Of a stretch of 64,000 bases of DNA, positions 19,517 to 27,145 are shown one piece after another. Location: contig NC_067206.1 in the NCBI RefSeq assembly GCF_026262505.1, positions 34,735,896 to 34,799,895 on the forward strand. Direction: 5' to 3'. The position numbers and the translations under genes are program-made. Numbering within the stretch: the stretch's first letter is position 1; each line of letters opens with the position of its first letter. The notes under the pieces are model-generated. The model saw only the letters and a list, made by a program, of their open reading frames with translations, had not been told where the DNA came from and did not search any database. Source of the stretch: Trichomonas vaginalis G3. Its lineage: Eukaryota > Parabasalia > Trichomonadida > Trichomonadidae.

Positions 19517-21127
19517 TTAAATATTATTTAAATATAATGGAGTAATAAAATAAATCGGAATTTCTATTAATTTATTGTTAACCTCAACTAATGCATTGCC
19601 GTTAATATATCTAACAAATTCAGCTATTGTGTCAAACCTTCGTCTTCTTTTTGTCATTGATTTATCAGTTTTTCCATAATCGAGATGAATCAAAACGTTA
19701 TCCCCTTGTTTAAAATTTATGAGCCCCGAATTAATTTGTTCACGTTTAACATCATTTAACCTTTCCATTTGCTTTCTAATATATTCCCATTCTTTTGAAA
19801 TATCATTTTTCATTTCCACTGGTTTCATGTTTATAGTTCTATGCCATGTATTATTGTAATAATATACTAACTGCTGTATGATGGAGTCATGATTTCCATC
19901 CCAGTATATCTGACCGTTAACCCCTAACGCATCTCTAAGAGTTCTCATTACCGCATCAACTATTTTATTATGAAACGTATATGGAGAGGATGAAAAGTAA
20001 AAATTAATTTGTGGGAAATAATGAGCCATAGCTGCCTGAAATCCTTTATCACCATCACCCCTTATATTATCTACTCTTTCATGATCTAGTAAGTATTGAA
20101 TAGCTCTTCTTGTTTTCTGTTCTGTTTTCCCTTTCACCGGAATGCAATATAAATATCTAGTGTTAATGTTAATGGTGAATAAATAAGTAACGTTTCCTTT
20201 TGAATATTCCAGATGATCGATTTCGTATGAATATGGATATGGAGCAAATGAAGGGCGACTAAATTTTTCCTTTAACGGTTGAATTTTCGGGTCAGTTGGT
20301 TTATTTAATATCTTGAAATCCTTTTTAAAATCTTTTTGCTTCTTTAATGTTTGAAATGGATATAATAAAGTGAATGATGAAGGATTAACTGAAGGAGGAG
20401 GTACTACCGTTGGAGGTTTTGGTGTTGCAAGTGGTTTAATTTTATCTGCTTTGATTTTGGATGATGAAGTTTTGGATTTCATTCCTCCCTTCATTAATTC
20501 TGGATGTATTCTATTCATTTGTTTTAAATATGCTGTATATAAAGGTTTGATATACTTTCCCGCTTCGAGTTTATATTGAAGGATGAATTCCAAAAGTTGA
20601 TCTTCATTTAAAAGTCGGGCTGAATATGGTTTAACTAATGAATCATAAATTAAAGCTTGTGCTTCATTTATAGTCTGAAGGACTTGGGCGTTTTGCACCT
20701 TTAGCTGTTGAACATTTGCTACTTTCTCTTTTGGTGTTGTTTTCGGCTTTTTCTTCTTTTGTTTTTGTTCCTTTGGCTTTTGCGGCTCAGGATTATATAA
20801 TTTATATAATTCATCAATATCTTCTTCTGTTAATACTTTATTTTTGAAATCTTTCAACTGTTTAAGTTGTGATTTAGTTTTTCCCTTTGTATATTCATTA
20901 TTTTTAATTTTGTCTTTAATTACAGAAATTATTTTATCATGATATTTCAAAATTTCATTTTTATAATACGAATAATAATAATCCATATCATCACCCGTTA
21001 TATTTTTATTATGTTTTTGGAGATATGATTTTAATTCATAATAATTAAGAAAATTTTGATTAAGTACTAAATCATCAATTAAATTTTCTAAATCATCAAT
21101 TAAATTTTCTAAATCTGCGTTATCCAT
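19517..21127 (-). CDS. Retroviral-type (rve) integrase of element C, 536 aa
   Basis: Residues 1-270 are helical and Lys-rich with a low-complexity Pro/Lys region. The C-terminal half holds an RNase H-like integrase core: a first Asp in EIDHLEYS, a second in RGDGDKGF, and a third acidic position in IVDAVMRTLRD, followed by an HRTINMKP motif typical of Polinton and retroviral integrases, and an SH3-like tail (FKQGDNVLIHLDY). It would insert the element into host DNA, which for Polintons gives 6-bp target duplications. The start at 21127 (MDNADLENL) follows a TTTATTTTTATATAA leader. A direct repeat occurs at the very N-terminus (ENLIDDLENLIDD). Looks whole. Confidence 0.85.
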   Translation of the reverse strand: MDNADLENLIDDLENLIDDLVLNQNFLNYYELKSYLQKHNKNITGDDMDYYYSYYKNEILKYHDKIISVIKDKIKNNEYTKGKTKSQLKQLKDFKNKVLTEEDIDELYKLYNPEPQKPKEQKQKKKKPKTTPKEKVANVQQLKVQNAQVLQTINEAQALIYDSLVKPYSARLLNEDQLLEFILQYKLEAGKYIKPLYTAYLKQMNRIHPELMKGGMKSKTSSSKIKADKIKPLATPKPPTVVPPPSVNPSSFTLLYPFQTLKKQKDFKKDFKILNKPTDPKIQPLKEKFSRPSFAPYPYSYEIDHLEYSKGNVTYLFTININTRYLYCIPVKGKTEQKTRRAIQYLLDHERVDNIRGDGDKGFQAAMAHYFPQINFYFSSSPYTFHNKIVDAVMRTLRDALGVNGQIYWDGNHDSIIQQLVYYYNNTWHRTINMKPVEMKNDISKEWEYIRKQMERLNDVKREQINSGLINFKQGDNVLIHLDYGKTDKSMTKRRRRFDTIAEFVRYINGNALVEVNNKLIEIPIYFITPLYLNNI

Positions 21128-21151
21128 TTATATAAAAATAAAATAAATGTT

Positions 21152-21604
21152 TTAAGGGTGCCCACCTCTTTGAATCATAGTATCAAAACCATTATTTACA
21201 TATTGAATCGCATCATTAACGGTTCCTCCTTCTAAAACGGTATCAAATGGTGGAGTCCAGATTTCCTGATGATGATCATAAAATCCAGCAAAATTAATCG
21301 TATTATTAGGTAAAATATGAATCTCAGCGGTATATCTTCTATCTAAATTTGGATGCCTTATATGTATACCATTACTGCCCGGATAAAATCTCAAACCTTG
21401 ATTTTGTTGACGCATCAAATTATTGAAATTTCTTTCTTCAGGGGTGAATGTTCTTCTCCGTTGACGTTGTGGTGGTGGTCGTTGTTGCTGCTGTTGATGC
21501 TGTGGTGGGATTTGAAAAATTCGTTGTGGTTGATTATTTGGAATCTGAAAGTTAAAACCATTTGGTATAAATCTATTCGGTTCCTTTTGTCTCTTCTGTG
21601 GCAT
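21152..21604 (-). CDS. Gln/Pro-rich hypothetical protein, 150 aa, element C
   Basis: A 150-residue frame (MPQKRQKEPNRF). Residues 20-60 are Gln/Pro/Arg-rich (PPQHQQQQQRPPPQRQRRR); the rest is a compact domain with Asn, Gly and aromatic residues (RFYPGSNGIHIRHPN). I do not recognise it. It sits between the polymerase and integrase genes on the same strand with a short AT-rich leader before the ATG. The downstream domain could be structural, but nothing in the sequence proves this. Confidence 0.55.
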   Translation of the reverse strand: MPQKRQKEPNRFIPNGFNFQIPNNQPQRIFQIPPQHQQQQQRPPPQRQRRRTFTPEERNFNNLMRQQNQGLRFYPGSNGIHIRHPNLDRRYTAEIHILPNNTINFAGFYDHHQEIWTPPFDTVLEGGTVNDAIQYVNNGFDTMIQRGGHP

Positions 21605-21660
21605 TTTATTAAAAATAAAATTTTAAATTCATGACTCACCCCCTACGTTTTTAAATTGTA

Positions 21661-24537
21661 TTAAATAAATGGCATACAACATCCATTTTCACAACATACA
21701 GCCTTAGTGTGTGCTCCTGTTAATGCAGTCTTACCGATTGTTAAGCGAGTCATTGACCCGTTTTTAAGTTGTAAATTAATATTCTGACCATCAAATATCA
21801 CTTTATCATTTATTATATCCAAATAATTTTTAGGTGTTAATTGCTTATTTTGTCGTAAACTAACACCTTTCATTTTTTGTGCAATCTTTTTGAAGGAGTC
21901 TTCACCTATCATTCCATTAAATGAAGTATAACATTTAGGACATAACGCCACCATGTTATCACCTTGTTTCTCAATTGCTAAACCCAATAATTTTTTCTCA
22001 TGTGCTTTTTCTTCAGCTTTATTCTTTAATTTAGGTTTAAATTTCTCATCAAAACAGAAGAAATCAAATGGTGCGAATTTGAAAATGTTTTTATCATAAA
22101 ATTTTTTATCGGTAACAATTGCTTGAAATGCTTGAGTGTTAGGAAGACTTGGATCGCCAGCGATTGCCCAATAAGATGAATCAGTATCACCTTCAATGAA
22201 ATGAAAACGATTAACATTCATGCATTTATACATAAAATCATAAATGAAAACCAAATACCAGTATTTTGCGTTATCTAAAGTAAAACATGCCTCTTGTAAA
22301 CATGTATCACATCTATAAAATCTATCTTTGAGCATCACTTGATACGTATCCTCTCCTATTTCTCTTATGTTTTTAAACTTATTTGACATACATGCAACGC
22401 GTGCCTTCTGTGCATTCATTATTTTAGTCTTTGCGTAATTTTGCGTATTCATTGCATCGTAACCATATGATCCATTAAGTGAAATCTTGCAAAATAAACT
22501 TTTTCCTTTATTTCCTTCTAATTCAGCCTTTTGTCTTTCGTTCATAAATTCGTTCGCAAATTCATTAAAACAAGTGTTTTTCGTAAATGTTAAAATTGAT
22601 TGAATATCATCGATGATAAAATGAAATCTGTCTATTAGATACCAAAGATAATAAGAAGAAAATGGTTGATATTGGTTGTGTGTTGATGCTAACTGAGTTA
22701 ATTTCCTCTGTTTCTGGTCAACTGGTAAATTGTTTGATTTCATGTAATTATACATAAAACTGCCAATTGTTTTTTCATCTGTGATAATATCTAAGTTTCT
22801 TATTATCGGTAAAAAGTTTATGTAATCATTAATGTATTTTTCATCAATGTGACCCTTTACTTCAGCCACGAATAAAGTATTTTTCTTCTTAATTATTCCC
22901 AGTGCTTTTGCTTTCTTTGTTGCTGTATCACAAATGATAACACCATTCAATCTTCCCGGCATATACATTTTATGGTCAGTATATTGAATGAAATCATGAG
23001 GATTAGATGAAAATGATGAAGGATATAATGAATTAAAATCAACACCAATGAAATGAGTCATGATGTTGGAAGTGTCCTCATTTGATACAGTTTTAGTTTC
23101 TGGATTATATGAAAGTTTATTAATGTGCGTGATTCCTTTAAGATTTACTCTATGTTGAACATTTGATAAACCACCAGTAATTCCATTACGGAGAATGTGA
23201 TAAGCTTCAACTGAATCTATAGTCATTGGTAAATTATTTTTTAATGCATAATTTCTTAAATTGATTCTTAAACGTTGAACATCTTCATCTTTATTTGATT
23301 TTACGACATTGCAATAACAACACATTAACTGACAATTTTCTTTGGTATGTGGTTTTTCATTATCGATTCTATCCAATGTTGGTTTATTTGCATATGTAAA
23401 CGCTTTACCACACATTTTGCATTTAGATGAAAGGATTAAATCGTGATAGTATTGAAAATCATCCATTGAAACATTATTTTTAGTATCTCTTTCTGCTTTT
23501 TCATCTTGTTTCTTATATGATTCAATTTTATATTTCCAATACTTTTTCGTTAATTCAAAACTTGATTCTATCTCTTCCTCAGGATATTTTTCATTAGGAT
23601 TAAAGTCTTTATATGCTAAAGCGTAACGAATCATTGAAGCATTCGATGATAAAGAAAGATTATGAAGCATGTCAATTTTATAAACAAATGTTTCTTCAAT
23701 AATTTTACCGATTGGGTCAATCATAATTTCAACATCTTTATTGCAATAATGAATAAAATATTCTAATCTATTCTTAAAGTTTTTAGCATCATTGAGATAT
23801 ATTTGATAATCACTATCTGATATAGTTTCTTGAGTTAATGCTGAATAAAATGAATCTTGAGTGAATGGTTCCACTTTATATAATTCTTCTTCGTAATTTT
23901 CCCACGTGATGAATTGATAAGGGAAAAAGGATTTAACACGTGATTTATTGTTTCCGAAATCTTGAGTGAATTGGTCTAATGTCCCACCCGCTATATAATT
24001 TCTGATGTCAATAAATCTCAATTCATATGGAACGTTTGTTTTCTTTACAATGATTTGCTTAAATTGTGAAGATGAACCCAGCATTGATTTTATTTTCCAT
24101 TTTGCAGTGTTTAAATCACGAAGAATTAAATTTAAATCAAACTTTCCCGAATTAAAACCTATGATATTCACTTTATTGAATTCCTCATCTAGAAGTTCTT
24201 TAAATGCTTCCTTCTGTTTTTCATTTAATGTATGGGACAAAGTCCCCGCCGTTTGCGGCTTCATTAATTCATTGTATTGACTCATATTTGATTTAGCAAC
24301 TAATGAACAGGTTGAAAATAAAAACTCAATCCAATCAGAAATAAAAGAATCACTCGAAGTTAAGCAAAAATTCCTCGTATATGTTTTATCATTTAATTTA
24401 ACCGTTGATGATACCATGAATGGTTTTAAGTAAGCGTTCAAAGTTGCACACTCAGAAAGTTGTAATTCTTCTTTAGTCTCTAATGTTTCAAAGTCAAAAG
24501 TAATATAATATCTTGTCGGTTTATAATATTTCTGCAA
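21661..24537 (-). CDS. Protein-primed type B DNA polymerase with embedded HNH-like module, element C
   Basis: The 3'-5' exonuclease motifs are clear: ExoI FDFETLE (residues 14-20), ExoII NSGKFDLN (about 129) and ExoIII YCNKD (about 264). The polymerase motifs are motif A VDFNSLYPSS (about 500), motif B KISLNGSYGYD (about 684) and motif C GDTDSSYW (about 784). Between exonuclease and polymerase parts, at residues 373-412, lies an HNH-like zinc module (CKMCGKAF, LDRIDN, CCYCN). The C-terminus carries further Cys pairs (CPKC at about 866, CCENGCC at the end). Family knowledge: such enzymes copy linear DNA from a protein primer, as in adenoviruses and Polintons. The frame is 958 residues long. 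It looks whole in its catalytic parts. Confidence 0.9.
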   Translation of the reverse strand: MQKYYKPTRYYITFDFETLETKEELQLSECATLNAYLKPFMVSSTVKLNDKTYTRNFCLTSSDSFISDWIEFLFSTCSLVAKSNMSQYNELMKPQTAGTLSHTLNEKQKEAFKELLDEEFNKVNIIGFNSGKFDLNLILRDLNTAKWKIKSMLGSSSQFKQIIVKKTNVPYELRFIDIRNYIAGGTLDQFTQDFGNNKSRVKSFFPYQFITWENYEEELYKVEPFTQDSFYSALTQETISDSDYQIYLNDAKNFKNRLEYFIHYCNKDVEIMIDPIGKIIEETFVYKIDMLHNLSLSSNASMIRYALAYKDFNPNEKYPEEEIESSFELTKKYWKYKIESYKKQDEKAERDTKNNVSMDDFQYYHDLILSSKCKMCGKAFTYANKPTLDRIDNEKPHTKENCQLMCCYCNVVKSNKDEDVQRLRINLRNYALKNNLPMTIDSVEAYHILRNGITGGLSNVQHRVNLKGITHINKLSYNPETKTVSNEDTSNIMTHFIGVDFNSLYPSSFSSNPHDFIQYTDHKMYMPGRLNGVIICDTATKKAKALGIIKKKNTLFVAEVKGHIDEKYINDYINFLPIIRNLDIITDEKTIGSFMYNYMKSNNLPVDQKQRKLTQLASTHNQYQPFSSYYLWYLIDRFHFIIDDIQSILTFTKNTCFNEFANEFMNERQKAELEGNKGKSLFCKISLNGSYGYDAMNTQNYAKTKIMNAQKARVACMSNKFKNIREIGEDTYQVMLKDRFYRCDTCLQEACFTLDNAKYWYLVFIYDFMYKCMNVNRFHFIEGDTDSSYWAIAGDPSLPNTQAFQAIVTDKKFYDKNIFKFAPFDFFCFDEKFKPKLKNKAEEKAHEKKLLGLAIEKQGDNMVALCPKCYTSFNGMIGEDSFKKIAQKMKGVSLRQNKQLTPKNYLDIINDKVIFDGQNINLQLKNGSMTRLTIGKTALTGAHTKAVCCENGCCMPFI

Positions 24538-25126
24538 ATTGTGAGCTAATAACCACTGATATATCTTCTGTTTCGTAATATGTGGTGCATATGGTTGCTG
24601 TCTTTTGCAATTGAACGTCTTGAATTAATCTTCCATTATTTTCTTTACATTTCTCACAATGCTTTAAAAATCTTCTTTGGTTTTTCCTTTCTGGATCATC
24701 ACGGATAGAATAAACTTCTTCTTTACAATATGGACAAACTTTATAGCCGGTGAGTGCTTCAACGTCTGTTATTCTGTCAGCGTGAAGTTTTCCACATGGA
24801 CTCTGTGTTAATAAAATATTTACTGTTTCAAATTCTGGATCTATCATTATTGATTCCACTAATGGAAAGTCTACCTTATTTATGTCCACGTCTTCTGGTT
24901 GAGGATCACAATAATAGAAATCAATATTAACATTTAACATTCTCGCTAATCTCTCACTTTCTGATGAAATGTCAAACCCTTCATATGCATCTATTGCTTC
25001 ATTTAAATAGCTTCTACGAGTTTTAGGATTAACACCATCAGGAATGTTATAGAAGCGTTTAAATAACCTTCTACCTTCTGCTCTAATTTGATTATCATTC
25101 ATTTTAGCTGTTCCGTTTTTGTTCAT
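24521..25126 (-). CDS. Zinc-binding protein directly upstream of the polymerase, 201 aa, element C
   Basis: The ATG at 25126 (MNKNGTAKMNDNQ) begins a 201-residue frame. Residues about 130-165 contain a four-Cys/His zinc-finger-like array (CPYCKEEV, then HCEKCKEN). The first half is helical with acidic patches. It lies directly upstream of the polymerase in the same orientation. The function is unknown; its place suggests a role in DNA replication. The AT-rich leader (TTTTTATTCTTACATAA) before the ATG matches other genes of this element. Confidence 0.6.
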   Translation of the reverse strand: MNKNGTAKMNDNQIRAEGRRLFKRFYNIPDGVNPKTRRSYLNEAIDAYEGFDISSESERLARMLNVNIDFYYCDPQPEDVDINKVDFPLVESIMIDPEFETVNILLTQSPCGKLHADRITDVEALTGYKVCPYCKEEVYSIRDDPERKNQRRFLKHCEKCKENNGRLIQDVQLQKTATICTTYYETEDISVVISSQFAEIL

Positions 25127-25175
25127 TTATGTAAGAATAAAAAATTAAAAAATAAATAAAAATAAAGTTTATTTT

Positions 25176-25700
25176 TTAAAGCCCATAAAATGAATTAAGA
25201 ACACATAAATTTTTATCATCTGCGACGTGACGAATACATTTTAATTTACTCAAGAATGCGTACCCTGATACATTAAATCTAATTCCTGTCTTATTTAATT
25301 TCACAACTTTGAAAAGGAATGTATGAATAGCTATAAAATGATGAGAAGATGTTTTATGGGTTGCTTCCATTTTTTCTGAAATAAATGAATAAATATAATG
25401 TTTATAAGTTTTCATATCTTTTATGTTCTTAATAACGAATGGTATAGACCTTTCAACTTCGTCTTCCTTCGGTGCTGTTCTTTCATATGAAACATTATTG
25501 TATCTTCAACAATGAAACCACAATCACACAAAATTTTATAGTTCCAATGGTTTCTTTTGATATTTTATCTAATAAATCAAAAACTTTATCAACACCTGTG
25601 CATTTATTTAAATAATAATTTGTGTAAATATCATGATCTTCTTTCTTAATCGTATTAGTTGCATATGTCACGTTTTTAAGAGCTTTTTTGAATTTTGGAA
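25176..25700 (-). pseudogene. Unclear minus-strand coding region of element C
   Basis: Minus-strand frames with protein-like composition cover this stretch (for example MKTYKHYIYSFISEKMEA near 25415) but no continuous gene or family is recognised. It lies between the polymerase cluster and the gene interrupted by copy B, in the same orientation as both. I treat it as a broken or poorly resolved gene of element C. Confidence 0.35.
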
Positions 25701-25701
25701 T

Positions 25702-26190
25702 CTAAAGGTGGTGAAAGTAGATACAGGGGTATTCTTCATTATCAATAAATTGTAACTTATGTTTACGAATAAATTTAGTACCTTCTTCTGAAAGTGTTTC
25801 GTCTATTTCACCATCTAATAAATTTTGTGTTGATTCTGAGACATAATTTTTATATCTTTCTTCATGAGATTTCTGTACTTCTGATTCTGAAGCTGGGATA
25901 TTCATTAAACCCTCTACTTCATTTTCATTATATTTTTCAACTTCTCTTAATTCCTTAATTTTTTCATCTATTTCATCTCTTATTTTTTTCAGTCTTTCAA
26001 TTTCATTGTATTCATCATCTTTAATCCGTTCTTCATAATATTCAGGGAAAACATCAGGTTCTTTAGGTTTTTCTTCTTCAGATGTGGGATATAAGAAATT
26101 TATAACATCATCTTTATTCATTTTTCCATCATAATCTAAATCATTTAATAACTCGGCAAATTTTTGACAATTTCTTAAATAATATTTATT
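25702..26190 (-). pseudogene. Element C gene interrupted by insertion of Maverick B (main part)
   Basis: An acidic, Glu/Lys-rich, partly coiled-coil reading frame (visible as MNKDDVINFLYP onward, with a helical IERLKKIRDEIDEKIKE segment) is open on the minus strand up to the insertion point of copy B at 26190. The part that lay before the insertion stands at 51858-51944 beyond the other end of copy B. No family is recognised. The interruption fixes the order of events: element C was there first. Confidence 0.7.
26185..26190. repeat. Target-site duplication TTTATT, left copy
   Basis: TTTATT stands directly before the A-run that begins Maverick B, and the same six bases stand directly after its T-run at 51852-51857. 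A 6-bp duplication is the size known for Polinton/Maverick integration. Because the right copy begins with T beside a T-run, the exact boundary could shift by a few bases. Confidence 0.7.
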
Positions 26191-26372
26191 AAAAAAAAAA
26201 AAAAAAAAAAAAAAAAGGTAGTGGGGCTTCCAGGCACTTCGTGCCTTCTAGCCCTGATGTTGATGTTTAGTATAAATGAAGTTTTTATTCGGAAAATTGT
26301 TAGTCTTCTGGGTCGAAAACATTATATATAATGTGTCGCTTTTCACAAATTATATATGTTTTCATGTTTTGT
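26191..26372 (+). repeat. Terminal inverted repeat of Maverick B, left
   Basis: The repeat starts with 26 A, then GGTAGTGGGGCTTCCAGGCA. It matches the reverse complement of 51715-51851 over about 130-180 bases with several small differences. The first bases after the A-run form a nested hairpin: GGGGCT pairs with AGCCC, and inside it GGCAC pairs with GTGCC around TTC. It also contains TTTAGTATAAATGAAG and TTTTCACAAATTATATATG, both shared with the right copy. Confidence 0.88.
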
Positions 26373-26640
26373 TAAGACTTCTTCGTAAATGTTTTGTCAA
26401 GACTTTCTTCGTAAATGTTTTGTCAAGACTTCTTCGTAAATGTTTTTCAAGACTTCTTCGTAAATGTTTTGTCAAGACTTCTTCGAAATGTTTTGTCAAG
26501 ACTTCTTCGTAAATGTTTTGTCAAGACTTCTTCGTAAATGTTTTGTCAAGACTTCTTCGTAAATGTTTTGTCAAGACTTCTTCGTAAATGTTTGTTTTTC
26601 AAGACTTCTTCGTAAATGTTTTGTCAAGACTTCTTCGTAA
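26373..26640. repeat. Subterminal tandem repeat, 25-base unit, about ten copies
   Basis: The unit AAGACTTCTTCGTAAATGTTTTGTC is repeated about ten times with small length changes. The same TCGTAAATGTTTTGTC core recurs at 5750-5810, 39620-39710 and, in related form, in element C at 16135-16200. Inverted, spaced forms (TTTACGAAGAA) stand at 26840-27110. The position next to the element end and the repeat form are like subterminal binding sites of a replication or integration protein, which is an inference. The short plus-strand frame through it is a by-product. Confidence 0.85.
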
Positions 26641-27145
26641 AATCAGACAAAAATAATGTTTAGGTGAAGAGGTGAGATTCACCTGTTTTTTCACCTAATT
26701 TTTCACCCTCTTGAATTTCATGAATTTTACACCAAAAATAATGTTTAGGTGAAGAGGTGAGATTTCACCTGTTTTTTCACCTAATTTTTCACCCTCTTGA
26801 ATTTTCATGAAATTTACACCAAAAATATACACTAGGGTCATTTACGAAGAAATCTCAACAAAGTCTTTACGATGAATCTTGACAAACATAGACAAGAAAG
26901 TCATGAGAAATTAGATGAAGAAGTCTTAACAAAGTCTTTACGAAGAAATTCATGAAAATTCAAGAGGTGAGAAATGAGGTGAAAAAAGAGGTGAAATCTC
27001 ACCTCTTCACCTAAAATATATTTTGGGTCATTTACACTCATTACGAAGAAATCTCAACAAAGTCTTTACGAAGAAGTCATAACAAAGTCTTTACGAAGAA
27101 GTCACAATAAACATCTGTCAAAAACCGCTTTTAACTTCACTTAAA
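26641..27145. repeat. GGTGA/TCACC blocks and inverted TTTACGAAGAA repeats near the left end of Maverick B
   Basis: Two direct blocks (about 26648-26715 and 26745-26800) and one inverted block (about 26960-27025) of the GGTGA/TCACC type are present. Between and after them lie repeats of TCTTTACGAAGAAGTCA and related forms, which are the inverse of the 25-base tandem repeat to the left. No gene is recognised in this stretch. It leads to the ATG at 27146. Confidence 0.8.

Larger units (their letters stand above)
15820..26190. mobile_element. Element C, a second Polinton-like family (left part; rest at 51852 to about 52230)
   Basis: This element carries a primase-helicase gene, a retroviral-type integrase, a protein-primed type B polymerase with an embedded HNH-like module, and several small proteins. 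The combination of integrase and protein-primed polymerase marks it as Polinton-like, but its proteins are only distantly related to those of copies A and B, so it is a different family. No capsid gene is recognised in the visible part; one may lie in or beyond the gap. Copy B is inserted into it at 26190/51852. The visible genes look mostly whole, with about one or two breaks apart from that insertion. Its left terminal repeat is not visible, and its right end must lie between about 52130 and 52300. It is older than copy B. Confidence 0.8.

Noticed and set aside
26191-26216. Poly-A tail of a retrotransposed sequence
   Set aside because: The other end of the element has a matching T-run with the same inverted sequence behind it, so the runs belong to the inverted ends of a DNA element.
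26373-26640. CRISPR array
   Set aside because: The repeats follow one another without unique spacers, there are no cas genes, and the host is a eukaryote.
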